Notes under the pieces: model-generated
What the model saw: the letters and a program-made list of their open reading frames with translations, nothing else
What the model was told of the DNA's origin: nothing
Databases searched by the model: none
Part shown: piece after piece, positions 24,677 to 34,498 of the stretch
Layout: each line of letters starts with the position of its first letter
Numbering within the stretch: position 1 is the first letter of the stretch
Made by a program: the position numbers and the translations under genes
Origin: Chryseobacterium sp. JV274
GTDB taxonomy: Bacteria > Bacteroidota > Bacteroidia > Flavobacteriales > Weeksellaceae
Direction of reading: 5' to 3'
DNA: 64,000 nucleotides
NCBI RefSeq assembly: GCF_903969135.1
Contig: NZ_LR824569.1
Coordinates: 4,857,001-4,921,000 of the forward strand

Positions 24677-26035
24677 ATGAACTCTTTAATAGATAAGTAT
24701 AATATTCCCGGACCGCGTTACACTTCTTATCCTACCGTTCCGTATTGGGATGAATCTACATTTTCACCGGAAAAATGGAAGGAAACTGTAATCAGGTCTT
24801 TTCATGAGAGTAATGCAGAGGAGGGGATTTCTATTTATATCCATTTGCCTTTCTGTGAGGCTTTGTGTACGTTCTGTGCATGTCATAAACGTATTACCAA
24901 ACAACACAGTGTTGAAGTGCCTTATCTGGAAAGTGTTTTGAAAGAGTGGAAACTTTATCTTGACCTTTTCAACGAAAGACCTAAACTGAAAGAATTACAC
25001 TTAGGAGGTGGAACTCCTACATTTTTCTCTCCTGAGAACTTAAAAACATTATTGGAGGGAATTTTTTCAACTGTAGACATTGCGGAACATCCGGAATTTT
25101 CTTTTGAAGGGCATCCTAACAATACAACGAAAGAACATCTTCAGACTTTATACAACCTCGGTTTCAGAAGAGTAAGCTTTGGCGTTCAGGATTATGATCC
25201 TAAAGTTCAGAAAGCAATCAATAGAATTCAACCCTTTGAAAACGTAAAAAATGTTACAGAATGGGCAAAGGAAATTGGTTACAGAGGAATAAGTCATGAT
25301 CTTGTATTCGGACTGCCGCATCAGAATTGGGAGGCGATGGAACACACGATCAGAAAAACAATGGAGCTGAAGCCGGACAGACTTGCCTTCTACTCTTATG
25401 CACACGTTCCATGGGTGAAAGGAGTTGGGCAGAGAGGTTTTGATGAAAATGACCTTCCAAGCGGAGAAGAAAAACGCCGTTTGTACGAAGATGGTAAAAG
25501 ATTGCTTCAGGATTTAGGATATATTGAAGTAGGGATGGATCACTTCTCTCTTGAACATGATGATCTGTATCAGTCTTTGATTCATAAAAAACTTCACAGA
25601 AACTTCATGGGGTATACTTCAAGCAAAACCCAGCTGATGGTAGGACTTGGTATGTCTGCCATTTCAGATTCATGGTATGCTTTTGCCCAGAATGTAAAAA
25701 CGGTTGAGGAATATCAGAAAATGGTTGAAGGAGGTGAGATCCCTGTTGTAAAAGGACACGTTCTGAGTGAAGAAGATCTGACTGTAAGAAGACATATTCT
25801 GAATCTGATGTGCCAGCTTGAAACTACTTTTGATATCAACAATTCTTTCCCGGAGCTTGAAAACGCTTTGGAAATGTTGAAAGAAATGGAAAATGACGGA
25901 CTGGTTGAGATTAATGGGACAGAAGTTAAAATTACAGAAGCCGGAAGAGCATTCACAAGAAATGTAGCCATGGTTTTTGACCTGAGAATGATGAGAAATA
26001 AGCCTGAAACAAGGATTTTCTCAATGACAATATAA
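24677..26035 (+). CDS. hemN: Oxygen-independent coproporphyrinogen III oxidase
   Basis: A 452-residue radical-SAM enzyme that decarboxylates coproporphyrinogen III to protoporphyrinogen IX in heme synthesis without oxygen. The cluster motif is Cys60-x3-Cys64-x2-Cys67 with the extra Cys69 (CEALCTFCACHK) seen in genuine HemN. ELHLGGGTPTFF (about 105-116) and FGVQDYDPKVQKAINR (about 173-188) are also diagnostic. The length (about 450) matches HemN, not the shorter HemW. The gene stands alone with a strong palindromic terminator. Confidence 0.96.
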   Translation: MNSLIDKYNIPGPRYTSYPTVPYWDESTFSPEKWKETVIRSFHESNAEEGISIYIHLPFCEALCTFCACHKRITKQHSVEVPYLESVLKEWKLYLDLFNERPKLKELHLGGGTPTFFSPENLKTLLEGIFSTVDIAEHPEFSFEGHPNNTTKEHLQTLYNLGFRRVSFGVQDYDPKVQKAINRIQPFENVKNVTEWAKEIGYRGISHDLVFGLPHQNWEAMEHTIRKTMELKPDRLAFYSYAHVPWVKGVGQRGFDENDLPSGEEKRRLYEDGKRLLQDLGYIEVGMDHFSLEHDDLYQSLIHKKLHRNFMGYTSSKTQLMVGLGMSAISDSWYAFAQNVKTVEEYQKMVEGGEIPVVKGHVLSEEDLTVRRHILNLMCQLETTFDINNSFPELENALEMLKEMENDGLVEINGTEVKITEAGRAFTRNVAMVFDLRMMRNKPETRIFSMTI

Positions 26036-26037
26036 AT

Positions 26038-26070
26038 AAAAGCGGTTCAGATCTGAACCGCTTTTTTTAT
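26038..26070 (+). terminator. Terminator of hemN
   Basis: AGCGGTTCAGATCTGAACCGCT (26041-26062), a perfect palindrome followed by TTTTTTT. A-run upstream makes partial activity on the minus strand possible. Confidence 0.9.
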
Positions 26071-26132
26071 TAGCCAGGTAGTTTATTGCTATGTTCGCAA
26101 AGCTACTGTGTTTAGCAAGATTTTTTTGCTTA

Positions 26133-26195
26133 GTGAAACGCCTTTGCGCCCTTTTCATAGAATTGTAAAAATCTTAGCGTTTCGCTTGCGTTAAC
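26133..26195. repeat. Degenerate intergenic repeat (TGAAACGCCTTTGCG type), copy 1
   Basis: TGAAACGCCTTTGCG, then about 20 bases, then AAAATCTTAGCG. The same order is found at 58915-58973. It fills the gap between hemN and the sugar-dehydrogenase gene and has no coding signal. Confidence 0.5.
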
Positions 26196-26207
26196 AACAA
26201 ACTATAA

Positions 26208-27575
26208 TTATTTAATAATCAATTTCTGACTGTAAGACTTCTGTTCTCCGGATTTTAGATTAATATAGTATACTCCGGCTGGTATATGTGAAATATCAAT
26301 GCTTTTGCCCTGACTGATCTGATCTGTTTCCAATACTTTTCTTCCTTCTGCACTGATAATTTCCAGGGTTGCTTTTTTATCTGTAATGCCATCAATGAAA
26401 ATTTCTTTTGAAGCAGGATTAGGATAAATTTTTACGGTTCCTAAAGTACTTTCCTGAGTTCCTAAAGTCCCTGTGGATATTTTAAAAATTTTTCCACTGT
26501 TCACTGCAGCTACGTACAGTCCTTTCTGATAATCCTCTCCGAAAGTAGAAAAATTATTTCCGGAATAAGGACCCGTCCAAGTGATGGCATTATTGCTATC
26601 CAGAATTCCGATCTGGGTAGAGCAGTAGTCTGCAAAAAAATATTTCCCCTGAAGTGACGGATATTGAGTTCCTCTGTAAACATAGCCACCCGTGATAGAA
26701 CATTTTCCGCCTGAATGATCATATACTGCAATAGGAAAGGTCATGGTAGACTGTGCAGCACATCCTGCTGTATTATAGGCATTATTTCCTTCATAGCAGC
26801 GCCAGCCATAGTTCAAGCCGGCTTGTGTTATAGGCATTTTATTGATTTCTTCTATGGCGCCCTGGCCTACATCTGCAATCATCGCATTTCCGGTGGTTAG
26901 ATCAAAGGAAAATTTCCATGCATTTCTGAGACCATAGGCCCATATTTCATCGGCACCAGCTACTCCGGCTCCGGCAAAAGGATTATCAGGAGGAATGTTG
27001 TAAGGACCAGTAGCATCCACATCTATTCTCAACATTTTTCCAAGCAGAACATTTTTGTTTTGAGCATTATTGTTGGGGTCGCCACCACTTCCTCCGTCTC
27101 CGGTGATGATCCAGAGTTTTCCGTCAGGAGCAAAATGAATACTTCCTCCATTGTGATTGTCGAATGGTTTGGGAATGTTGAGCAGGATTTTTTCAGAAGC
27201 AGGATCAGCCACGTTAGGATCAGTTGAACTGACACTGTATCTTGCAACAATGATATTGCCTGCCGGGTTATTATAATACACAAAAAAATACCCGTTGGTA
27301 GGATATTGTGGGTGAAAAGCAAGTCCCAGAAGACCTCTTTCACCGCTAAAAATAATTTTTGAACCGATGTTCAGAAAATTAGTGGGATTAATTGTCCCGT
27401 TAGGTTGAATAATTTTAATAATTCCGTTCTGTTGAACAACAAAAAGCCGGCTGTCATTGGCGTTTGTAATCTCTACCGGGCTGGTAAGTCCCGTGGCAAA
27501 TTCTTCCAAATTAATGCTTTGAGAATTAGCAATTAAGGAAGAAAAAATACTAATGGCAAAAAGTAGTTTTTTCAT
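26208..27575 (-). CDS. Secreted PQQ-type glucose/sorbosone dehydrogenase with T9SS sorting tail
   Basis: A 455-residue exported protein. Signal peptide 1-18 (ends ANSQ). Six-bladed propeller of the glucose/sorbosone dehydrogenase family (about 22-370): ERGLLGLAFHP (about 79-89), HNGGSIHFAPDGKLWIITGDG (about 141-161), NKNVLLGKMLRID, EIWAYGLRNAWKFSFD (about 215-230) and DVGQGAIEEIN. PQQ use is a family property; not proven here. Residues about 383-455 (VKIYPNPASKEIFIDG onwards) are a type-A T9SS sorting domain, so the enzyme goes to the surface or medium. Alternative: a non-enzymatic propeller that binds sugar. Confidence 0.92.
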   Translation of the reverse strand: MKKLLFAISIFSSLIANSQSINLEEFATGLTSPVEITNANDSRLFVVQQNGIIKIIQPNGTINPTNFLNIGSKIIFSGERGLLGLAFHPQYPTNGYFFVYYNNPAGNIIVARYSVSSTDPNVADPASEKILLNIPKPFDNHNGGSIHFAPDGKLWIITGDGGSGGDPNNNAQNKNVLLGKMLRIDVDATGPYNIPPDNPFAGAGVAGADEIWAYGLRNAWKFSFDLTTGNAMIADVGQGAIEEINKMPITQAGLNYGWRCYEGNNAYNTAGCAAQSTMTFPIAVYDHSGGKCSITGGYVYRGTQYPSLQGKYFFADYCSTQIGILDSNNAITWTGPYSGNNFSTFGEDYQKGLYVAAVNSGKIFKISTGTLGTQESTLGTVKIYPNPASKEIFIDGITDKKATLEIISAEGRKVLETDQISQGKSIDISHIPAGVYYINLKSGEQKSYSQKLIIK

Positions 27576-27755
27576 AATATTGTGAGAGTTAGTGTGTTGA
27601 GAAAGTGAATGAAAATTTTATACCAATCGAATTTTGAAGACTTCATTATGATACTAAGAAAAAATTGTTAAATCTTAAATAGAACTCAGAATACCAATAT
27701 ATCTGAAAATAAACCATTTCTGTTGTTAAAAATTCATAAAATACAAGAAAATCAT

Positions 27756-27763
27756 TATATTTG
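27756..27763 (+). promoter_or_regulatory. -7 box TATATTTG of secDF
   Basis: Exact TAnnTTTG match 29 bases before the ATG at 27793, giving a leader of about 25 bases. Confidence 0.5.
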
Positions 27764-27792
27764 CCGACTTAATTTAACGTAGTTATAACAAA

Positions 27793-30702
27793 ATGCAAGG
27801 AAAAGGACTTATTACAATTGTCGCTATTGTACTAGGGTTGATTTGCTTAAACGAGCTATTACCAACATGGTACGCCAGCAAAATTGAAAAGCAGGCAACT
27901 GCTATTGCAGGAGACAATCCGGAGAAGTATCAGAAAGAAATTGCTAGACTTTCTAAGGATACTTTGAATCTAGGATTCACAAAACTTTATTACACTAAAG
28001 CCAAAGACAAGGAAATGAAACTTGGTCTTGACTTGAAAGGAGGGATCAACGTTCTTTTGGAAATCAACCAAAGAGATCTTGTGAATGATTTAACAAATTA
28101 TTCTACAAATCCTGTTCTTATTGAGGCTTTAAACAAAACTGATGAAGCACAGAAGAATTCTACAAAAGCTTACATTGATAATTTCTTCGAACAATTCGAT
28201 GTAGTGAACAAAGCTAAAGGTACAAACCTTAAGTTGGCAGATCCGGAAATTTTCGGAAATACTACACTTACCGAGGTGAAGTACAACACTCCTGATGAGC
28301 AGGTAAAAAGCATTGTTAAAAGAAAAATTGATGCATCTGTAGGAACAGCTTTTGAGGTAATCAGAACGAGAATTGATAAAATGGGTGCTGTGCAGCCAAA
28401 CGTTCAGAGAGTACCTGGAACAGCTAGAATTTCTGTGGAAATGCCTGGTATGAAGGACATCGATAAAGTAAAGAAAATGCTTCAGACTTCTGCAAAACTT
28501 CAGTTCTGGGAAGTACAGCAGGTTCCTGAGATTGCGCCTTATTTCCAAACTTTGACAACTATGGTTGCTACAAAAGGAGATTCTATGGGAGTAGCAAAGA
28601 ATGTGAACTTCATGAGCCTTTTACAGCTTGACAAATTAAGAACGAATGGTGTTGCTAACGTAAAATTATCCGATACAGCTGTTGTAAATAAAATTTTAAA
28701 CAGTAAGGTTGGTCAGTCTTTACGTCCGTCTAACATTAAATATACACAGTTCATGTGGGGTTACAAGCCTGAAGCTACAGATGCTGAAAGCTTAGTCCTG
28801 TATGCAATCAGAGGTAACATCAACCAAAAAGCTCCGGTAGACGGTGCGGTAGAAACTGCAAATATCAGCTATGATGAGCTGAGCAGAGTAGTGGTAGATA
28901 TGCAGATGGATTCCAAAGGAGCAAAAGACTGGAAAACATTAACTGAGAAAAACGTTGGTAAGCCGGTTGCTGTAACGCTTGACGGTAGAGTATATACTGC
29001 ACCAAACGTTGTAAATGCAATCCCGAACGGTAGAACCCAGATCTCTGGTAACTTCTCTCAGGAAGAAGCTAAAGAATTGGTTGACGTTTTAGGAGCAGGT
29101 AAATTACCGGCAGGTGCAAAAGTAGTTCAGGCTACAGTTGTAGGGCCTTCATTAGGACAGGAATCTATTGATGCTGGTGTGATGTCATTCGGTATCGCAT
29201 TCTTATTAATTATTGCTTATATCATTTTCTACTATGGTGGAGCTGGTGTTTATGCAGTAATTGCAATGATCATCAACCTATTCTACATTTTCGGAATTAT
29301 GGATTCCGTAGATGCTACACTTACGCTTCCTGGTATCGCAGGTATTGTACTTACAATGGCCATGGCGGTAGATACGAACGTAATTATCTATGAAAGAACT
29401 AAAGAAGAGCTTTTCGCAGGAAAAAGTATTCTTGAAGCATACAAAGACGGTTTCAAACATGCATTAAATGCAATTGTTGATGGTCACTTAACGACATTAT
29501 TGACGGCAGGTGTACTATTCCTTTTCGGAACAGGGCCTATCAAAGGTTTTGCATTAACATTAGGAATCGGTATCTTGATGACATTCTTTACTTCGGTATT
29601 GATCTCAAGAGTAATGATCTTCTCTAGACTGAATAAAGGAAAACACCTTTCTGTTTGGACAGGTGCTACAAAAAATCTTTTCAGAAATACCTGGATCGAT
29701 TTTATTGGAAAAAGAAAATATGCTTACATCATTTCTGGTGTTTTAACTATTGTTTGTATCGCATCTATTGCAATCCACGGATTCAAATATGGTATCGACT
29801 TTACAGGAGGTAGAAATTATGTGGTAAGATTTGATAAGGCAGTAAATGCTGAAGATGTTGAAGCTAGCTTAGTAAAAATGTTCCAGACTGAGGATGGTAA
29901 AAACTCTTCAGTAGAAGCTAAAACTTTCGGTAATGACAAGCAGTTGAAAATCTCTACAGATTACCTTATCGAAGACGAATCTTTGAAAGCTGACCAGACT
30001 GTTGAGCAGAAATTGTATGACGGATTAAAATCCAGCTTACCTGCAAATATGACCTTAAAAGATTTCAAATCTGCAGATAAAGATCACTCAGGAATTATTT
30101 CTTCTGAGAAAGTAGGACCTACTGTAGCAGACGATATCAAGACACACGGTATTCTTGCTGTAGTTGCAGCATTAGCAGGTATTTTTATCTATATCTTGGT
30201 AAGATTTAGAAAATGGCAGTTCTCCCTTGGTGCTGTTGCCGCGTTATTCCACGATGCTGTTATCATTTTGGGGGCTTATTCATTACTTCATAAGTTTATG
30301 CCGTTCAACATGGAGATCAATCAGGATTTCGTTGCTGCGATTCTTACTGTATTAGGGTACTCAATCAATGATACGGTAATTATCTTCGACAGAATTAGAG
30401 AATACCTGAGAGAGAAAAAATCTTTAACATTAGCGGGTCTGTTTGATGACTCTATCTCAAGTACATTGGGTAGAACATTCAACACCTCATTTACTACAAT
30501 TCTGGTTATCCTTGCGATCTTTATTTTCGGTGGTGATAACTTGAGAGGATTCATGTTTGCGATGTTAATTGGTATTGGATTCGGTACGTATTCATCTATC
30601 TTTATTGCGTCTGCAATTGCTTATGACTTCCTTAAAACAGGAAAAGAAGAAGAGGTACATGGAAAAACCACTTCTACAAAAGAAGAACTTGCTTCAAAGT
30701 AA
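27793..30702 (+). CDS. secDF: Protein translocase subunit SecDF (fused)
   Basis: A 969-residue inner-membrane protein that uses the proton gradient to complete Sec-dependent export. SecD part: first helix 4-22, D1 motif LGLDLKGGINVLLEI (about 76-90), periplasmic domain, then helices from about 463. SecF part: helix about 640-660, DFTGGRNYVVRF (about 669-680) and the final helix bundle to about 955. The two halves are in one chain, as in many Bacteroidota. A charged cytoplasmic tail ends the protein. It serves all signal-peptide proteins in this window. Confidence 0.97.
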   Translation: MQGKGLITIVAIVLGLICLNELLPTWYASKIEKQATAIAGDNPEKYQKEIARLSKDTLNLGFTKLYYTKAKDKEMKLGLDLKGGINVLLEINQRDLVNDLTNYSTNPVLIEALNKTDEAQKNSTKAYIDNFFEQFDVVNKAKGTNLKLADPEIFGNTTLTEVKYNTPDEQVKSIVKRKIDASVGTAFEVIRTRIDKMGAVQPNVQRVPGTARISVEMPGMKDIDKVKKMLQTSAKLQFWEVQQVPEIAPYFQTLTTMVATKGDSMGVAKNVNFMSLLQLDKLRTNGVANVKLSDTAVVNKILNSKVGQSLRPSNIKYTQFMWGYKPEATDAESLVLYAIRGNINQKAPVDGAVETANISYDELSRVVVDMQMDSKGAKDWKTLTEKNVGKPVAVTLDGRVYTAPNVVNAIPNGRTQISGNFSQEEAKELVDVLGAGKLPAGAKVVQATVVGPSLGQESIDAGVMSFGIAFLLIIAYIIFYYGGAGVYAVIAMIINLFYIFGIMDSVDATLTLPGIAGIVLTMAMAVDTNVIIYERTKEELFAGKSILEAYKDGFKHALNAIVDGHLTTLLTAGVLFLFGTGPIKGFALTLGIGILMTFFTSVLISRVMIFSRLNKGKHLSVWTGATKNLFRNTWIDFIGKRKYAYIISGVLTIVCIASIAIHGFKYGIDFTGGRNYVVRFDKAVNAEDVEASLVKMFQTEDGKNSSVEAKTFGNDKQLKISTDYLIEDESLKADQTVEQKLYDGLKSSLPANMTLKDFKSADKDHSGIISSEKVGPTVADDIKTHGILAVVAALAGIFIYILVRFRKWQFSLGAVAALFHDAVIILGAYSLLHKFMPFNMEINQDFVAAILTVLGYSINDTVIIFDRIREYLREKKSLTLAGLFDDSISSTLGRTFNTSFTTILVILAIFIFGGDNLRGFMFAMLIGIGFGTYSSIFIASAIAYDFLKTGKEEEVHGKTTSTKEELASK

Positions 30703-30723
30703 TACAAACTACAATAAATTAAT

Positions 30724-30757
30724 AAAGACCGTTTCGAAAGAGATGGTCTTTTTTTTT
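30724..30757 (+). terminator. Terminator of secDF
   Basis: AAAGACC / GGTCTTT with a 14-base loop that can pair further (TTTCGAAAG), followed by a T-run. Confidence 0.75.
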
Positions 30758-30875
30758 GCTAAATATCTGCTTTTTTTTTATTCCTTATAAATACTAAAAA
30801 GCAAATTGAGTGTATTATTAATGTTATACTTCTTTAATACAATGAAATTTAGAACCATTATTTTTAAGATTTGAT

Positions 30876-30883
30876 TAATTTTG
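30876..30883 (+). promoter_or_regulatory. -7 box TAATTTTG of the MFS gene
   Basis: TAnnTTTG match seven bases before the ATG at 30891; near-leaderless message. Confidence 0.5.
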
Positions 30884-30890
30884 CACCATC

Positions 30891-32138
30891 ATGGAAAATT
30901 CAAGGAAAAAAGCGGCTATAGGCTTTATATTTATTACTTTACTGATAGATATTACAGGATGGGGAATCATCATTCCTGTTGTTCCCAAATTAATTGAGGA
31001 ACTTATTCATGCAGATATTAGTGAAGCCGCAAAATATGGTGGCTGGCTTGGATTTGCCTATGCCTTTACCCAATTTATATTTTCTCCGCTTGTTGGAAAC
31101 CTGAGTGATAAATATGGGCGTAGACCTGTGATCCTGATTTCTCTTTTCGGATTTGCTGTGGACTATATTTTCCTTGCACTGGCTCCCACAATCTGGTGGC
31201 TGTTTCTGGGAAGAATTATTGCCGGAATAACGGGCGCAAGTGTCACCACTGCCAGTGCCTATATTGCAGATATTTCGACGGATGAAGACAGAGCCAAGAA
31301 TTTTGGACTGATAGGAGCTGCTTTTGGGCTCGGATTTATTATAGGTCCGGTTCTGGGCGGTGTACTTGGTCATTATGGTGCCAGAGTCCCTTTCTATGCT
31401 GCTGCGGGTTTATGTCTGCTTAACTTCCTGTATGGATATTTCATCCTTCCTGAAAGTTTGGATAAAGATAAAAGAAGAGAGTTTGACTGGAAACGTGCAA
31501 ACCCTATAGGTTCATTTAAGTTTTTAGGTAAACACCCTGAAATTTCCGGACTTATTCTTTCCTTAATATTGATTTATATTGCAGGTCATGCCGTACAGAG
31601 CAACTGGAGTTTCTTTACAATGTATAAATTCAGCTGGACAGAAAGAATGGTAGGGATTTCATTGGGAGTAGTAGGTTTATTGGTTGGTCTCGTACAAGGT
31701 GGACTGATCAGATGGACTACTCCAAGGCTTGGAGAGCAGAAAAGTATTTACTACGGATTGGCTTTCTATGCCGTAGGAATGCTGCTGTTTGCTTTTGCCT
31801 CTGAAGGATGGATGATGTTTGTATTTTTGGTTCCTTATTGTTTAGGAGGAATCTGTGGACCGGCTTTACAGTCTGTCATCACAAAAAGTGTTCCTTCCAA
31901 TGAGCAGGGTGAACTTCAGGGAGCGTTAACGAGTTTAATGAGTGCAACTTCAATTATCGGGCCTCCGATGATGACAAACCTGTTTTACTTTTTTACCCAT
32001 GATGAAGCGCCATTCAAGTTTTCTGGTGCGCCTTTCTTTTTAGCATTTATTTTAATGGCGATCAGCGTTGTGATCACCTATTCTGCATTTCAGAAAAAAG
32101 GAAAAGAAAAAATAGAAAAGGATTTTCAGAAACAATAG
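30891..32138 (+). CDS. TCR/Tet-family MFS drug:proton antiporter
   Basis: A 415-residue, 12-helix inner-membrane protein. MFS motif [15 protein letters not shown] (about 68-81) lies after helix 2, [21 protein letters not shown] (about 107-127) spans helix 4, and motif C-like [16 protein letters not shown] (about 142-157) marks drug:proton antiporters. It most resembles the TetA-type group, which exports tetracyclines or other amphipathic compounds, but a chromosomal flavobacterial copy without a TetR neighbour may act on natural metabolites. No regulator is adjacent. Confidence 0.88.
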   Translation: MENSRKKAAIGFIFITLLIDITGWGIIIPVVPKLIEELIHADISEAAKYGGWLGFAYAFTQFIFSPLVGNLSDKYGRRPVILISLFGFAVDYIFLALAPTIWWLFLGRIIAGITGASVTTASAYIADISTDEDRAKNFGLIGAAFGLGFIIGPVLGGVLGHYGARVPFYAAAGLCLLNFLYGYFILPESLDKDKRREFDWKRANPIGSFKFLGKHPEISGLILSLILIYIAGHAVQSNWSFFTMYKFSWTERMVGISLGVVGLLVGLVQGGLIRWTTPRLGEQKSIYYGLAFYAVGMLLFAFASEGWMMFVFLVPYCLGGICGPALQSVITKSVPSNEQGELQGALTSLMSATSIIGPPMMTNLFYFFTHDEAPFKFSGAPFFLAFILMAISVVITYSAFQKKGKEKIEKDFQKQ

Positions 32139-32235
32139 ATTTGTTCTATTCCGAACATACAGGTGGCTCTGGGTTCAATCTATTCGATAATTTTACAGAA
32201 GTAGTCTTTCTACTTTTTTAAACACAAAATAAATT

Positions 32236-33054
32236 ATGAATACATTAGACCTGGAAAAATATTTCGAACGGATTCATTTCTCCGGAACGCCGGAAATGAC
32301 TATGGAGGTATTGAAAACAATACACCGGCTTCATCCTAAATATATTCCTTTTGAGAATATTGACTCTTACACAGGAACAGTGCCTTCTCTGGATCTGGAG
32401 GATATTTTTAAAAAACTGGTTACAGAATCGAGAGGCGGATATTGCTATGAACAAAACTTACTTTTAAGCGAAGTTTTAAAACATTTAGGATTCAATGTAA
32501 AATTACAGCTTGGAAGAGTAGTGTGGGGGAGACAAGAAGACAGCGTTGCGGCACAGACTCATTTATTACTGATCGTGGATTTTGGAGGTGAAAAGTATGT
32601 TGTAGACTGTGGATTTGGGACAGCTACACTTACAGCACCTATTCTTTTAAATGAAGAAGAACCACAGCAAACACCCAACGGAATATTTAAAGTTTCCTAT
32701 AAAGAAGAAACCTATACCCTCTGGATGCTGAAAGAACAATGGTTCCCGGTGTACCGCTTCATACCTGAACATGTAGAGCCCATTGATCTTACTATCTCTA
32801 ATTGGTATTTGTCTACTCATCCGGATTCTCATTTTAAGAACAAACTAATCCTTTCAAAAGTAGATGAGAATGTCCGTTATACCTATACAGACCATGTCCT
32901 GAATATCCGGTCTGATCATGGTGAAAAAGAATCCATATCTATAGAAAATGATATGCAGTTGTATGAAATACTGATGAATACTTTCGGACTGAAAGAAAAT
33001 GCAGTAGAAGTATTGAAATCAAAAATTGAAAACGGATCCCTTCAAAAGTCTTGA
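32236..33054 (+). CDS. Arylamine N-acetyltransferase
   Basis: A 272-residue cytosolic enzyme that moves an acetyl group from acetyl-CoA to aromatic amines, hydrazines or related acceptors. Catalytic triad: Cys70 in RGGYCYEQN, His109 in AAQTHLLL and Asp124 in VVDCGFG. Length matches bacterial NATs. It lies 97 bases downstream of the MFS pump; a shared detoxification role is suggested by proximity only. Confidence 0.94.
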   Translation: MNTLDLEKYFERIHFSGTPEMTMEVLKTIHRLHPKYIPFENIDSYTGTVPSLDLEDIFKKLVTESRGGYCYEQNLLLSEVLKHLGFNVKLQLGRVVWGRQEDSVAAQTHLLLIVDFGGEKYVVDCGFGTATLTAPILLNEEEPQQTPNGIFKVSYKEETYTLWMLKEQWFPVYRFIPEHVEPIDLTISNWYLSTHPDSHFKNKLILSKVDENVRYTYTDHVLNIRSDHGEKESISIENDMQLYEILMNTFGLKENAVEVLKSKIENGSLQKS

Positions 33055-33064
33055 TATAAAATAC

Positions 33065-33097
33065 AAACGGGAAGCTCAGCAGGCTTCCCGTTTTTTT
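33065..33097 (+). terminator. Terminator of the arylamine N-acetyltransferase gene
   Basis: AAACGGGAAGC / GCTTCCCGTTT with a 7-base loop and T-run. An AAA run on the other side may also stop the convergent lipoprotein gene. Confidence 0.88.
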
Positions 33098-33118
33098 GAA
33101 ATCTGATTTTTATGAAAA

Positions 33119-34069
33119 TTATGGATAAAGAGATTTTGTCCCGTTACTTACAATATTGCTGCCCAATCCTGAGAATGACACAGAGAAATTGCTGCTATTA
33201 AAACTTAAAGAACCTGTAGGAGTACAAAGCCCCAGCGCATAACGGCATTGCCCGTAAGCTCCTGTTTTCTTTATAATCTTACTCTCACTTTTCGCTTTTC
33301 CTAAACTGATATATCCCCAATCGCTTACATCTGCATTAGAAACCGTAGAACCGGAATAATAAATCGTAATCTGATATCCGGTTTCACCTCTCTTGGAACC
33401 CCACAGCCAGCTTGCGGTCCACCATTGCTTATACCAGGTAGAAACTACTTTTGCTGCCTGATTGTTGTTGGATGCTTCCGAATTTCCACGTGAATCCATC
33501 ATAATAAGACCTCCGAAAATATTGTCCCAGATAATTCCCGAATCTTTGTAAAAACATAGTGTTGTAAATTTTCCGCTTTTGCTGTTCCACGTTATTTCCA
33601 TAACATTAATCCCGGGTTTTACTTCTTCAGTGACCGCTTCTTTCAATCCCTGCTGAGCTGTTGTCAGGTCATCTCCGTGATATAAATCTCCAATTTTTCC
33701 AATCTTTACTGAAGACGGATCCATGATGTTTCCCGTTGCAATAAACTGGTCTTTGTCGATGATCAGGCTTTTGGAAAGATCAATGCCTTTTTGGGTTGAA
33801 ATTTTTCCCAATACCTTCACTTCTGCAATCTGCAGATCATTTTTCAGATAAGTTTCAAGGTTTTTACCGGATTCATTCAGTTGAAGCTGTACTGTTTCCG
33901 GAACAATTTGAGAGGAAAGAGGAGTAATCTCTTTTTTCAGGTCAGAGGCGGTTATCTTTGCCTGAATTGTTTCCTGCTGATCCATTTCGTTGTTTTCATT
34001 CTGGCAGCTATTGAATGCCAATACCGATAATACGGCGAAAACTTTAAAAGTAGTCACTAGTTTTTTCAT
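33119..34069 (-). CDS. Lipoprotein of unknown function
   Basis: A 316-residue protein with a lipoprotein signal; lipobox FNSC (lipidated Cys about residue 22) followed by QNENNEMD. The middle has charged helices (TASDLKKEITPLSSQIVPETVQLQLNES pattern) and a strand-rich region. The C-terminal third is aromatic and glycine-rich (WYKQWWTASWLWGSKRGETGY near 212-232), with CRYALGLC near 276-283. I do not recognise a family. The gene stands alone next to a repeat-filled gap. Confidence 0.75.
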   Translation of the reverse strand: MKKLVTTFKVFAVLSVLAFNSCQNENNEMDQQETIQAKITASDLKKEITPLSSQIVPETVQLQLNESGKNLETYLKNDLQIAEVKVLGKISTQKGIDLSKSLIIDKDQFIATGNIMDPSSVKIGKIGDLYHGDDLTTAQQGLKEAVTEEVKPGINVMEITWNSKSGKFTTLCFYKDSGIIWDNIFGGLIMMDSRGNSEASNNNQAAKVVSTWYKQWWTASWLWGSKRGETGYQITIYYSGSTVSNADVSDWGYISLGKAKSESKIIKKTGAYGQCRYALGLCTPTGSLSFNSSNFSVSFSGLGSNIVSNGTKSLYP

Positions 34070-34155
34070 ACTATATATTTATTTGATTGTGTATTATAAA
34101 TATACTGAATTGTTATGTAATTCTCATTGTTTTGAATTAAGTATTTGTTAATTTA

Positions 34156-34194
34156 TAGGTAATAGGTAATAGGTAATAGGTAATAGGTAATAGG
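34156..34194. repeat. Heptamer tandem array (TAGGTAA)x5
   Basis: Five perfect copies of TAGGTAA at 34156-34190, followed by TAGG and then two GGATTAGG-like units. It abuts the dispersed repeat at 34201. Together they fill most of the 430-base gap 34070-34498, where no gene is visible. Confidence 0.9.
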
Positions 34195-34200
34195 GATTAG

Positions 34201-34402
34201 GGATTAGGGGGAATACTCTGTGAAATAGTAATGAAGGTTGATTGAAGTCAATAGTGAATTTTGCTTTGTAAGTGAGTGGTGAATTTTTGAAGGGAGATCT
34301 AGAATCTAGAGTCAAGATAATGGCAGCCTGTATATAACCAGTAATAAAAGAAACCAGTAGCTAGAAACAAAGAACTAATAACCAGCAATTCTCAACTAAA
34401 AA
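34201..34402 (+). repeat. Dispersed ~150-bp intergenic repeat, copy A
   Basis: The segment 34201-34345 matches the reverse complement of 37388-37534 with few mismatches and small indels; a long shared core begins AATACTCTGTGAAATAGTAA. The far end (ACCAGCAATTCTCAACTA, 34381-34398) also matches with an insertion. No open frame. Confidence 0.85.
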
Positions 34403-34498
34403 CACTGAACTTCCATTCTCATTTTACAAAATCTTAAAATTTGTTTAAATTTTTAGTTTACCATTCATAAATGCAATAATCTTTTGTAATTTTACAGG

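Noticed and set aside
34156..34194. Possible CRISPR array
   Set aside because: Units are 7 bases with no spacers and no cas genes nearby.
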